Shown here in pieces: positions 1 to 7,411 of a stretch of DNA of 29,714 nucleotides. The first letter of the stretch is position 1. The number at the start of each line of letters is the position of its first letter. Position numbers and translations under genes: made by a program. Source of the stretch: CAJQPP01 sp041747075 (lineage in GTDB: Bacteria; Planctomycetota; Planctomycetia; Pirellulales; Pirellulaceae); the NCBI GenBank assembly GCA_041747075.1, contig JBGTFW010000178.1:1-29714 (forward strand), in the 5' to 3' direction. A model generated the notes under the pieces. The model saw only the letters and a program-made list of their open reading frames with translations, had not been told where the DNA came from and ran no database searches.

Positions 1-508
1 CGGGACCCACGAGCATTTCGAAATCGATGGCGGCCAGATCGACGTCTTCACTGGAACGCTGGGCAAGGCGCTGGGGGGCGCGGCGGGCGGCTATGTCGCG
101 GCGCCGCGCCATGCCATTTCCTTGCTGGAACAGCGGGCAAGGCCGAGTCTCTTCTCCAACGCGCTGCCGGCAACGGTTGCTTACAGTGCCGCCGCCGCGA
201 TCGACGTGCTCGAAGAGGACCCCGGAATCGTGGCGCGCCTCCACGCCAATGTTCGACGGATCCGCGACGGGCTGGCGGAGCGCGGTTTTGACTGTACGCC
301 CTCGCCGACCGCCATCATTCCGATCATGATCGGTGACGAGGCGGAAGCGATTCGGAAATCGGAGCGGCTTTTTGAAATGGGTGTGCTGGTGATCGGGTTC
401 GGATTCCCGGTCGTTCCGCGCGGAGAAGCACGGCTGCGGGTCCAGGTCAGCGCCGCACTGACCGACGCGCACATCGATCAGGCGCTCGATGCGTTCGGGA
501 AACTGTAA
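1..508 (+). CDS. kbl: Glycine C-acetyltransferase (2-amino-3-ketobutyrate CoA ligase), 3' part
   Basis: This PLP enzyme of threonine breakdown cleaves 2-amino-3-ketobutyrate with CoA to glycine and acetyl-CoA in the cytosol. The gene enters from outside the window; its reading frame starts at base 2 and ends in TAA at 506-508, giving about 168 C-terminal residues. The visible part contains the PLP-lysine motif TLGKALGGAAGGY, followed by RPSLFSNALPA and the C-terminal segments AIIPIMIGD and FPVVPRGEARLRVQ, which match E. coli Kbl closely. Related alpha-oxoamine synthases (BioF, HemA, Spt) share the fold, but the FPVVPKGxARIR-type ending is typical of Kbl. The usual partner, threonine dehydrogenase, would lie upstream outside the window and cannot be checked. 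Nothing follows it on the same strand before a converging broken gene. Confidence 0.93.
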   Translation, partial: GTHEHFEIDGGQIDVFTGTLGKALGGAAGGYVAAPRHAISLLEQRARPSLFSNALPATVAYSAAAAIDVLEEDPGIVARLHANVRRIRDGLAERGFDCTPSPTAIIPIMIGDEAEAIRKSERLFEMGVLVIGFGFPVVPRGEARLRVQVSAALTDAHIDQALDAFGKL

Positions 509-521
509 TTGAGCGCCCTGT

Positions 522-1211
522 TCAAGGCGAACCAGCAACGAAGCGCCAGTGAGTGATCGCCGCGCCGTCCAGCGCGGCGTCGCAGGAAATCGAGGAGGCG
601 ACCAGCCAGCGGCCTTCTTCGGCCGTGTCGATGTCGGCGGCGTCCAGCGGAGCGGCCGGTGCCTGCGGATCCGCGAAAATCAGCGCGTCTTCCGCTTCGG
701 TGGCCCGTCGAATTGCGTCGGCGGGCCATGCCGGGACATTGGCCAGCGGATTGGCGAGTCGGTAACTGCCGAGTCCGTTATGCCTGGCGGCAGCAGTTGC
801 TGGCCGACCGCGATTCGCGGATTCCATTCCAGCCAATCCGCCTGGTACGACGAGGCGCAATCGAAGCGATCACCCGTTCGCGCCGCGCGGCCCGGATTGT
901 CCGGTGTCGCAAGGCCAATGCTCCCGACGGCCAGCGACTGGAGCGAGTCGGTCTTAAGATCAATTCCCCGCACGGAGAAGGCCCCGTCGCGTACTCGCGA
1001 GGAGTATTTCCAGTCCGTCGGCCAGCCGCGCCGCGGAAGGTGCCTGGTCGAGTCCCTGGAAGTACGCGACCAGCGCTCCGTCCGCCGCGCCGGGCAGAAA
1101 ATCAATGTAGGGCCCGCGAATAAGCGTCTCGAGGAGGGCGGGTTTTGATGAAGTGTCGTTGCGCACGAGGCGCTGCGATCTGCCTGACGGCGGGACTACG
1201 AACCAATCCAT
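522..1211 (-). pseudogene. Broken gene of unknown function (two frameshifts)
   Basis: I do not recognise the family. Three reverse-strand reading frames join into one plausible protein of roughly 225 residues. It starts at ATG 1211 (MDWFVVPPSGRSQRL), runs to LADGLEILLASTR near 1000, continues in a second frame (DGAFSVRGIDLKTDSL to VGQQLLPPG) to about 785, and ends in a third frame (HNGLGSYRLANPL to WRFVAGSP) at 522. At the first junction the frames differ by one extra or two missing bases, at the second by one missing base. Each piece has ordinary amino-acid composition while the alternative frames are rich in arginine and proline, which is why I join them. It could be a decayed gene or assembly indels in an intact one. 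The C-terminus lies inside the dispersed repeat at 540-556, so the original end may also have been replaced. Confidence 0.5.
540..556 (+). repeat. Dispersed short repeat GAAGCGCCAGTGAGTGA
   Basis: A 17-bp sequence lies between the end of kbl and the end of the reverse-strand broken gene. It differs by one base from the copy at 9673-9689. Read on the minus strand it supplies the last codons of the broken gene (THWRFVAGSP then stop). From general knowledge, similar sequences are scattered at gene ends in planctomycete genomes; their function is not known to me. Confidence 0.6.
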
Positions 1212-1231
1212 CTGGCGTCGGCAGGTTGTCG

Positions 1232-1240
1232 TGCTAGAAT
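1232..1240 (+). promoter_or_regulatory. Extended -10 promoter (TGCTAGAAT) for the 1293 gene
   Basis: TGCTAGAAT matches the extended -10 consensus TGnTATAAT with one mismatch, and lies about 50 bases before the ATG at 1293. No good -35 hexamer is visible, as is usual for extended -10 promoters. The 11-mer GTGCTAGAATC found here recurs exactly before the holA start near the right end of the window. Confidence 0.5.
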
Positions 1241-1292
1241 CACGATTGTCACTCGTTCCCGATTTTTTCCGCTGCTGTAGTTTTCTCCGCTG

Positions 1293-1706
1293 ATGTCCAC
1301 CGAGTTTACGGACGCCGAACTGGAAGCGTTTCTTGATGAGTCGCTCGATGCGGCACGCGCTGCGGAACTGGAGCAGGCGGTGCGGGGTGACAAGGAACTC
1401 GTCCGGCGCATGGCGCGGATCAACGGCCGGCGCGACGCGGGGGTCCACACGATTGGCGAAATCTGGAGACGCAACCAGATCGGCGTCCCGACGACGGAGG
1501 AGCTTGGCAAGTATTTGCTGAATATCCTTGAGGCGGAGCACGCCGACTATATCCGCTTCCGCGAGGAGACGCTCAAGTGTCCGTACACGATCGCCGCGCT
1601 CGCCGACTTGCGGCAGCAACAGGGAGCATGCACGCAGCAGGTCGAGACACGCCGACGCAAATTCTACAATTCCGGAGCCGGTCTTATCCGTAACGACGAC
1701 GAGTAA
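1293..1706 (+). CDS. Small conserved-looking protein of unknown function, anti-sigma-like N-terminus
   Basis: The product is 137 residues and soluble, with no signal peptide or membrane segment. The N-terminal 40 residues (TDAELEAFLDESLDAARAAELEQAV) resemble the helical start of zinc-finger anti-sigma factors (sequence pattern LxxFLDxxLDxxxxxxxE), but the HxxxCxxC zinc motif is absent. The rest (GEIWRRNQIGVPTTEELGKYL and EEHADYIRFREETLKCPYT-like sequence) looks like a compact domain with two cysteines. ATG 1293 is chosen because the ELEAFLDE helix follows it directly; there is no Shine-Dalgarno sequence. The last 23 bases overlap the 3' end of the converging pdxJ. I do not assign a function; planctomycete genomes contain similar short proteins of unknown role. 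Confidence 0.65.
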   Translation: MSTEFTDAELEAFLDESLDAARAAELEQAVRGDKELVRRMARINGRRDAGVHTIGEIWRRNQIGVPTTEELGKYLLNILEAEHADYIRFREETLKCPYTIAALADLRQQQGACTQQVETRRRKFYNSGAGLIRNDDE

Positions 1707-2418
1707 GGCTGTCAAGCAGTTCCTTCATTTCGCGCACGGCGGCCTGCATCCCGACGTAAACCGCGCGGCCTATGATGGCGTGGCCAATGTTGAGTTCGCG
1801 CATCCCTTGCGTTGCCGCCACCGGAATAACGTTTTCGTAGTTCAATCCGTGACCGGCGTGAACTTCCAGCCTGGCGCGCATCGCGTAATCGGTCGCAAGT
1901 TCAATCTTCGACAACTCCTTGTGCCGGTCTTCACCGGAACTGTTCGCGTACCGCCCGGTATGAATTTCGATAATGTGCGCCCCGACACGCGCCGCCGCGT
2001 TGATCTGGGCTTCTTCGGGATCGATAAAGAGGCTGACTCGAATTCCCGCCGCCGTGAGTTGCAGCACCGCCTGCTCCACCTGGTCGGCCCGGCCCGCCAC
2101 GTCCAGCCCTCCCTCGGTCGTTAGCTCCTCGCGCCGCTCCGGGACCAGGCAAACCTGGTCGGGACTCAGTTGAAGGGCAAGGTCCAGCATTTCGGGAACA
2201 CACGCGCATTCGAGATTCAGTTTGACCGTTACCGTCTTGCGAAGAATCTCCACGTCCCGGTCCTGGATATGGCGGCGATCCTCGCGCAAGTGGACCGTGA
2301 TGCAGTCCGCACCCCCCAGTTGCGCCAGCGCGGCGGCCCACACCGGGTCGGGCTGCGCGGTTCCCCTTGCCTGGCGAATCGTCGCCACGTGATCAATGTT
2401 GACTCCGAGCGTTACCAT
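1684..2418 (-). CDS. pdxJ: Pyridoxine 5'-phosphate synthase
   Basis: PdxJ makes pyridoxine 5'-phosphate from 1-deoxyxylulose 5-phosphate and 3-amino-2-oxopropyl phosphate, the ring-closing step of the DXP-dependent vitamin B6 route. The 244-residue length is normal for the family. Family signatures visible are LGVNIDHVATIRQARG at the N-terminus, the active-site segment DCITVHLREDRRHI, VCLVPERREELTTEGGLDV, RVSLFIDPE, EIHTGRYA and HAGHGLNYENV near the C-terminus. It is the last gene of a reverse-strand operon after a DUF447 gene and mptG; only 11 bases separate it from mptG. Its 3' end overlaps the converging gene at 1293-1706. No defects are visible. Confidence 0.97.
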   Translation of the reverse strand: MVTLGVNIDHVATIRQARGTAQPDPVWAAALAQLGGADCITVHLREDRRHIQDRDVEILRKTVTVKLNLECACVPEMLDLALQLSPDQVCLVPERREELTTEGGLDVAGRADQVEQAVLQLTAAGIRVSLFIDPEEAQINAAARVGAHIIEIHTGRYANSSGEDRHKELSKIELATDYAMRARLEVHAGHGLNYENVIPVAATQGMRELNIGHAIIGRAVYVGMQAAVREMKELLDSLTRRRYG

Positions 2419-2429
2419 ACGATGAAGCG

Positions 2430-3389
2430 TTAACCAGTAAGATTGTCTTGATCAAATTGCCGGACCCGGGCCGGCTCATTGCGCACCCGCGCGACCGACA
2501 CATCCACTTCCTCGGCAAACCGGTCGCGGGTCTGGCGCGCGACCTGGTCGGCGTGACTTGGGTCCTTGCACCATCCGAACACGACGGGTCCCCACGACGA
2601 TTGTCCAACGCCCGAAATGTGCCATTCACGGAGAGACTTGACGATTGCGGTGATCGCGGGACCATTCCACGGGCCACCCTGAATCTCGCGATAGTATAGT
2701 CCGGATTGACGCCCGTATTCAAACACGGCGTCGGAGAATCCGTCAAAATCCGCGGCACGCGCGGCAGGGAGGATTCCCTCGTCGATCACCCGCTCAAGCG
2801 TGACGCCCTCGGAGGTCGCGGTCTTGAGTTTTTCAAAAGCTTCGCGCTCGATCGCTCCCCAGGTGCGAACGGCTGACAAGTGACGTACCAGGACGACTTG
2901 CCATGACTGCGGCAGCGATACGGACTCCGCGAGCGTGGCGGAATCACCGGGCACTCCGTCGACCCGGTCCACCACGAGTCCCCCCGTCCGGAATCCGAAA
3001 CTGCCGATCATCGACCGTTGTCCGCGATCAAGGACGCGGGCGACTTCCAGCACATGCGGATCGGGCAAACTGGCGCAGCGGTTGACTCCGGCGGCAATTG
3101 CCTGGGCCAGTTGTGTCCCGCTTCCCAGACCCGAATGGCGGGGCGGCGAATCGACAAGCTCCATTTGCAGTGCTTCGCCGCTCCGGTTCAGATGCGCCAA
3201 CCAGGCCGTTGCCATTCGTTCCAGCCGGGAAGAACCGGGGGCATTGAATCGCACGGCGGGCCGGACGAGCAAACGCGTCACGGGCTGCTCGATCATGACA
3301 CCGATTCCCGCGTATTTCCCCTCCCGCGACCCGACACGCGTCAGTCCGAAATGCAGCCGGCTCCCGCTGGCAACCTCGACCGACGTCAC
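2430..3389 (-). CDS. mptG: Beta-ribofuranosylaminobenzene 5'-phosphate synthase (beta-RFAP synthase)
   Basis: The enzyme condenses PRPP with 4-aminobenzoate (4-hydroxybenzoate in some archaea) to beta-RFAP, releasing CO2 and PPi, the first committed step to tetrahydromethanopterin. The 319-residue protein has the GHMP-kinase-like fold signatures: SGSRLHFGL at the start, the glycine-rich PPRHSGLGSGTQLAQAIA motif at about residues 80-98, RSMIGSFGFRTGGLVVD in the middle and GVGQSSWGPVVFGW towards the C-terminus. It starts with GTG at 3389, overlapping the TGA of the upstream DUF447 gene as GTGA, so translation is probably coupled. In bacteria this gene marks organisms that use H4MPT-linked C1 oxidation, chiefly methylotrophs and Planctomycetes. 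Homoserine kinase is a distant alternative within the GHMP superfamily, but the whole-length pattern fits beta-RFAP synthase. Confidence 0.9.
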   Translation of the reverse strand: MTSVEVASGSRLHFGLTRVGSREGKYAGIGVMIEQPVTRLLVRPAVRFNAPGSSRLERMATAWLAHLNRSGEALQMELVDSPPRHSGLGSGTQLAQAIAAGVNRCASLPDPHVLEVARVLDRGQRSMIGSFGFRTGGLVVDRVDGVPGDSATLAESVSLPQSWQVVLVRHLSAVRTWGAIEREAFEKLKTATSEGVTLERVIDEGILPAARAADFDGFSDAVFEYGRQSGLYYREIQGGPWNGPAITAIVKSLREWHISGVGQSSWGPVVFGWCKDPSHADQVARQTRDRFAEEVDVSVARVRNEPARVRQFDQDNLTG

Positions 3390-3988
3390 AACAGGGGTCT
3401 CGTTGCGGGAAAACGGGATTCAACGTCAGCCGCATCATTCACAACCTGAATGAGCAATTCGAGCGCGGCAAGTTCCCGTTCCCCACCCGTTTTTTCAATG
3501 ACCGGCGCGTATTCGGAAATTCGCGCGCGGATTTCCTCGAGCGGAACAAAATCAATTCGCGTCGCAAGAATCGTTGCCTCCAGGATCAGGTGCCGCGCGC
3601 GATTGAATCCACAAAACTCGCGAAGGTGGCGCGCGTAAACCGTTCGGCACTGGATGGAAGCGCGCGGAGCTGTCAGGTCGACATGCGCGACTTCAAACTC
3701 GCAAGTCCGGCAGGCATTTGCGAGCGCCTCGCAGTCGACCATTTCTCCCGCGCGCAGAGCGATATCCCCCGGCAGCCGGTTGAGGGCCGCCTGAACAAAC
3801 AGCAGCACATCGTCCGTGATGTGAAGAATCCCCTCGCGTCTCGCGACAAGGTTCGCACAGGTTGTCGCCGACTGAAAGGGCCTCAACTCGAACCGGTCGA
3901 GGTCCGTGCCCTCGCAGACCGGCCCCATCGGTGCGACGTTGGTCGATCCCTCCTCGTTGCGGGTCGTGACAATGGTTTCAAGGATCAT
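3386..3988 (-). CDS. DUF447 family protein (H4MPT-associated, flavin-reductase-like fold)
   Basis: The 200-residue protein opens with ILETIVTTRNEEGSTNVAPMGP, a typical DUF447 start, and contains LRPFQSATTCANLVARREGILHITDD and a C-terminal helix GGERELAALELLIQVVNDA. DUF447 proteins occur in methanogenic archaea and in bacteria with the archaeal-type C1 pathway, usually beside the methanopterin genes; the N-terminal half resembles the split beta-barrel of flavin reductases. The exact reaction is not known to me. It is the first gene of the operon with mptG and pdxJ and overlaps mptG by four bases. The ATG at 3988 is used; no good Shine-Dalgarno sequence is seen. The divergent permease lies upstream. 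Confidence 0.88.
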   Translation of the reverse strand: MILETIVTTRNEEGSTNVAPMGPVCEGTDLDRFELRPFQSATTCANLVARREGILHITDDVLLFVQAALNRLPGDIALRAGEMVDCEALANACRTCEFEVAHVDLTAPRASIQCRTVYARHLREFCGFNRARHLILEATILATRIDFVPLEEIRARISEYAPVIEKTGGERELAALELLIQVVNDAADVESRFPATRPLL

Positions 3989-4275
3989 CTTCGAAGAACA
4001 CCCGTCAACCGCACGCCTGACACACGCGCGCTATTCCCGCCCTTTCAATTCTTCGCGCAATCATGCCAGCTAACCCGGCTGAATGGAATTGACGACGTCA
4101 TCGATCTGTTCCGGCTTCCTGATCGCGGCCCGACTGTCGCGGTATTGTCTATTTATTCTAGACTGCCATCGGTGCATCAGCAATTCTCCAGTCGGGCGGA
4201 CTGATGCTGGGGGGTCCGCGGATTTCGCGAATCGGGGACTGCCGAACGGAGGAACGATGAGCCGCATGACACCCT

Positions 4276-4304
4276 TTGAAAAGCCCTTGCGAACGCGTTA
4301 GAAT
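4276..4304 (+). promoter_or_regulatory. Sigma70-type promoter for the permease operon
   Basis: TTGAAA (4276-4281) and TAGAAT (4299-4304) are separated by exactly 17 bases, each matching five of six consensus positions. Transcription would begin near 4311, leaving a leader of about 107 bases before the GTG start at 4418. The rest of the 430-base gap between the DUF447 start (3988) and the permease start shows no gene I can support. Confidence 0.6.
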
Positions 4305-4417
4305 CCGCCCCGGAATCATCGCTGCGCCGCGGCTTGCGCCGCGCAGCGGTTTATTTGAATCCGGCAAGTTCGTGTCACCCGCGAAGGCTGCGGACCCGAT
4401 TCTCCAAAGGGGCTGTC

Positions 4418-6085
4418 GTGAAAAACGCGCGCTACCAGTGGGCCGCGCCCGGCGATGTCAACGCCTTCTTTGGCCTGATGCTCGACAATATCGCCGGGCT
4501 GGTTCTGACGGTGACCATGTTGGCGACTATTTTCCAGTTCCCGGTCGACTTTGCGCTCAAGTACATGGTCCCGGGGACGGCGATTGGCGTGCTCGTGGGC
4601 GACTTGCTGTATTTCTGGATGGCGTTTCGACTGGCGCGACGGGAAAACCGCAGCGACGTGACCGCGATGCCGCTGGGGCTGGACACGCCCAGCACGATCG
4701 GAATGGTGTTGTTTGTGCTCGGTCCGGCGTTCGTCGCCGCCAGGGACACCGGGATGGACGTCGACGCGGCGGCGACCCACGCGTGGCACATCGGCATCTG
4801 CGCATTGTTCCTGACCGGAATCGTCAAAGCCGTTTTGGCGGTTGGTTCCGACTGGATTCGCGACGTCTTTCCACGCGCCGGGCTGCTCGGATCGCTGGCC
4901 GCCATCGCACTGGTGCTGATTGCCTTTACACAGTTCCCCAAGCTTGCCGCCAATCCGGTCGTCGGATTCGGGGCGCTGGTCATCGTGCTGGCGACGCTGG
5001 TTGCGCGCGGCAAGCTGCCCTTGCAAATACCCGGTGCCCTGGGAGCGGTCGTCGCCGGTTGCATCATCTGGTATTTGACAATGGGCGTTGACGCCGTGAC
5101 CGGAACCTCGCTGACGCATCGGGGCGGGCATGTCGATCCCGTGTTGTATCCCAGCGAGTGGATGAAGGCCTTTTCATTTGAATGGCTTTCGGCGATGACG
5201 GCGGCGTTCGGCTACTTGCCCTATATCATTCCGTTCGCGATCGCCACGGTCATTGGCGGGATCGATTGCACCGAGAGCGCGGCGGCAGCAGGCGACAGTT
5301 TTGAGACCCGGCAAATCATTGGCGTCGAGGCCGGAGCGACGATCGTGGCGGCGCTCTGCGGGGGTGTGATTCAGACGACTCCCTACATCGGGCACCCGGC
5401 CTACAAGGCGATGGGCGGGAGGGCGGCGTACACGCTCGCGACGGCACTTTTCGTGGGCGGTGCGGGATTGATCGGGTATTTCAGCGTATTGTTCAAGTTC
5501 ATTCCGGAAGCAGCCGTGCTGCCGATCCTCATCTTTATTGGCATCGAGATTACGGCGCAAAGTTTTCACGCCACGCCGCGACGACACTACGCCGCGCTGG
5601 CGATCGCCTGCCTTCCCGCCGTCGCCAAGTTGATCATGATCTACCTCGGCCAGTATTTGCCGGCCCTTGATTACTCGCGGGTCAAGCCGGAAGAGGCGGG
5701 ATTCCTGCAATCCCAGTTGCTGCATCTGCAGGTTCTTGCCGGGGGGTTTATCATTACCAGTCTGATCTGGGCCTCCGCCCTCGCGCGGATCATTGACCGG
5801 CGATTTTTTGCCGCTTCGCTTTATTTCGCGACGGGAGGAATCCTTGTATTGTTCGGAGTCATGCACTCGCCCATTCCCGGCGACCGGATGTACTGGCCGT
5901 GGGACATCGGTCTGGTGAAAAATCCGGCAAATGGTGAAGTCATTCTCGACCTCGCAACACGCCAGATTATCATCGAATTCTCCATCGCGTATCTCGTGAT
6001 GGCCGTGGCGATGTTCGCACTTGGCTGGTGGCTCGATCCCGAACCAATCGACACCGACGAAGCATACGAAAGGCTTGAAGGTTAA
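4418..6085 (+). CDS. Nucleobase (xanthine/uracil-type) permease, AzgA/NCS2-like
   Basis: This is an inner-membrane transporter of about 555 residues with roughly 12-14 hydrophobic segments. The N-terminus (DVNAFFGLMLDNIAGLVLTV) and the early signature TAMPLGLDTPSTIGMVLFV resemble the proton-coupled purine permeases of COG2252 and the wider NCS2 group. Further conserved stretches are IGGIDCTESAAAAGDSF, GVIQTTPYIGHPAYKAMGGR and AVLPILIFIGIEITAQSF; the Q-TTPYIGHPAYK region corresponds to the substrate-site loop of these carriers. The substrate cannot be read from sequence. The open frame extends upstream to 4334, but GTG 4418 is preferred because AAAGGGG lies five bases before it and the conserved N-terminus starts just after. 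A methyltransferase gene follows after six bases. Confidence 0.85.
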   Translation: MKNARYQWAAPGDVNAFFGLMLDNIAGLVLTVTMLATIFQFPVDFALKYMVPGTAIGVLVGDLLYFWMAFRLARRENRSDVTAMPLGLDTPSTIGMVLFVLGPAFVAARDTGMDVDAAATHAWHIGICALFLTGIVKAVLAVGSDWIRDVFPRAGLLGSLAAIALVLIAFTQFPKLAANPVVGFGALVIVLATLVARGKLPLQIPGALGAVVAGCIIWYLTMGVDAVTGTSLTHRGGHVDPVLYPSEWMKAFSFEWLSAMTAAFGYLPYIIPFAIATVIGGIDCTESAAAAGDSFETRQIIGVEAGATIVAALCGGVIQTTPYIGHPAYKAMGGRAAYTLATALFVGGAGLIGYFSVLFKFIPEAAVLPILIFIGIEITAQSFHATPRRHYAALAIACLPAVAKLIMIYLGQYLPALDYSRVKPEEAGFLQSQLLHLQVLAGGFIITSLIWASALARIIDRRFFAASLYFATGGILVLFGVMHSPIPGDRMYWPWDIGLVKNPANGEVILDLATRQIIIEFSIAYLVMAVAMFALGWWLDPEPIDTDEAYERLEG

Positions 6086-6091
6086 CGGCAA

Positions 6092-6760
6092 ATGGCGCTG
6101 GAAAGAATCCTTGAACCGGAAGTCATGGACTCGCCCGAGGAGGCGCGCGATTACAACGCGATGGACCATGCAGCGGTGAATGAACTGTTTGTTGCCGACC
6201 TTCTGTCGGCCGGACTACCTGGAGACGACGTGCTCGACCTCGGGACCGGCACGGCGCTGATCCCGGTCGAGTTGTGCCAGCGGCACCCGTCGTGTCGTGT
6301 GATGGCGGTCGATGCGGCTGTGTACATGCTGGACCTCGCCCGGTTTAACCTGGAAAAGTCCGGACTGACGCGGCGGATCGAACTGCGGCATGTGGACGCC
6401 AAGGCCCTGCCCTTTCCCGACCAGATGTTCGACGCCGTCATCTCCAACAGCATTATCCACCACATTCCGGAACCTGACGAGTGTTTGCGCGAAGCGGTGC
6501 GCGTCGTCCGCGCCGACGGGTTGTTGTACTTTCGCGACTTGCTCCGGCCCGGGACGGAGGATCAGCTCGATCAACTGGTCGCGACGTATGCAGGCGGTGA
6601 AAACGAACATTCGCGTCAGCTGTTTCGCGAGTCACTTCACGCCGCGCTTTCACTGGCGGATATTCGCGGCCTGGTTACTCAACTCGGATTTTCCGAGGAC
6701 TCGGTGCGGCAAACGTCCGATCGCCACTGGACATGGTCCACACGGACTCTTGACCCTTGA
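6092..6760 (+). CDS. Class I SAM-dependent methyltransferase
   Basis: The 222-residue soluble protein has the Rossmann methyltransferase order: motif I DVLDLGTGTALIPVEL (about residues 45-60), an acidic residue at the end of beta-2 (RVMAVDAAVYML), motif DAKALPFPDQMFDAVISNS, and IIHHIPEPDECLREAVRVV with GLLYFRDLLRP after it. This matches the Methyltransf_11/25 type acting on small molecules such as quinones or metabolites. The substrate is unknown. It begins six bases after the permease stop and is surely co-transcribed with it. The last residues (TRTLDP) and the TGA stop are encoded by CTTGACC heptads that belong to the repeat element beginning at 6744, so the native C-terminus may have been altered by that element. 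Confidence 0.88.
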   Translation: MALERILEPEVMDSPEEARDYNAMDHAAVNELFVADLLSAGLPGDDVLDLGTGTALIPVELCQRHPSCRVMAVDAAVYMLDLARFNLEKSGLTRRIELRHVDAKALPFPDQMFDAVISNSIIHHIPEPDECLREAVRVVRADGLLYFRDLLRPGTEDQLDQLVATYAGGENEHSRQLFRESLHAALSLADIRGLVTQLGFSEDSVRQTSDRHWTWSTRTLDP

Positions 6761-6979
6761 CCTTTGATCCTCCGTCAACCAATCGACCGATGGTAATCCG
6801 CTGATATCGCAGATTTTCGCGGAAGAAGAGCGCCCGGTTCCTGTGGCAGCTTCCGCAGAGTCGTCAGACCCGTTCTCCCACCGGCACAAGGCGCACAAGG
6901 CCGGGGGGAGCGGCCGACAACACCGAACCCTCAACTCTCCACATCGCCACTTGCCATTCGCCACTCTCACTCGCCGCTC
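6744..6979 (+). repeat. Composite heptad/dyad repeat element, copy A
   Basis: The copy starts with CTTGACC heptads inside the 3' end of the methyltransferase gene. It continues with AACCAATC, then the core TCCGCTGATATCGCAGATTT ending in TCGCGGA (TCCGC and GCGGA are inverted ends), then AGTCGTCAGACC and CCCACCGGCACAAGG. It ends with eight degenerate 7-base units at 6924-6979, the last five being CGCCACT, TGCCATT, CGCCACT, CTCACTC and GCCGCTC. The ATG of the PII paralogue follows the last unit with no gap. Copies B and C share the same order of parts. Confidence 0.75.
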
Positions 6980-7291
6980 ATGAAACAGGTCCTCGCTATC
7001 GTTAAGCCGTTCCTCGCCGAGCGCGTTCTGGAAGCGCTTTGCCGCGCGGGGCACACCAACATCACGGTTCGCGAAGTGCGCGGGTATGGACGCCAAAAGA
7101 GTTATCTTTCTGAATACCAGGAAAACGAGTATTCGGTCGTCTTTTTGCCGAAAGTGGAGATTTGCGTGTGGACCGACGACGATCAGGTCGACGAGGTTTC
7201 GCGGATCATCGTTCAGCAATCGCGGACGGGTCGCATGGGGGACGGCAAGGTATTTAGTGTCGACGTGGCGGCCCGAATCGAGGAGTTTTGA
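6980..7291 (+). CDS. PII-family signal protein, truncated paralogue without the C-loop
   Basis: PII proteins are trimeric sensors of ATP/ADP and 2-oxoglutarate that act by docking their T-loop onto transporters and enzymes. This 103-residue protein has the N-terminus MKQVLAIVKPFLAERV, the T-loop frame GYGRQKSYLSEYQENEYSVV and the B-loop TGRMGDGKVF. The tyrosine aligned with the uridylylated Tyr51 of GlnB is kept (ENEY). The T-loop sequence is unlike GlnB (GHTELYRGAEY). The protein stops at VAARIEEF, just before the arginines (RxRTGE) that normally contact ATP phosphates. It is therefore a divergent paralogue of the glnB at 10025. It follows the permease and methyltransferase genes, separated by repeat copy A, whose heptads touch the ATG. 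The partner is unknown; the upstream permease is a possibility by position only. Confidence 0.88.
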   Translation: MKQVLAIVKPFLAERVLEALCRAGHTNITVREVRGYGRQKSYLSEYQENEYSVVFLPKVEICVWTDDDQVDEVSRIIVQQSRTGRMGDGKVFSVDVAARIEEF

Positions 7292-7411
7292 CGGGTTGAG
7301 AGAATCCGCGACCGCCTGGCGCGGATCGTCTGTCACGTCCGGCTTGCCCGACCCTTTCCCGTGAAGGATAATCAAGCGGGACAGGTTCAGGAAACATTGA
7401 GGAATTGTCAA

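Noticed and set aside
960..1715. Continuous 251-codon reverse-strand frame upstream of the broken gene
   Set aside because: Codons before 1211 are antisense to the gene at 1293-1706 and have poor composition; only the part from 1211 onward looks protein-like.
4070..4267. 65-codon reverse-strand frame in the divergent region
   Set aside because: No ribosome site or recognisable motif, and it overlaps the region just upstream of the permease promoter.
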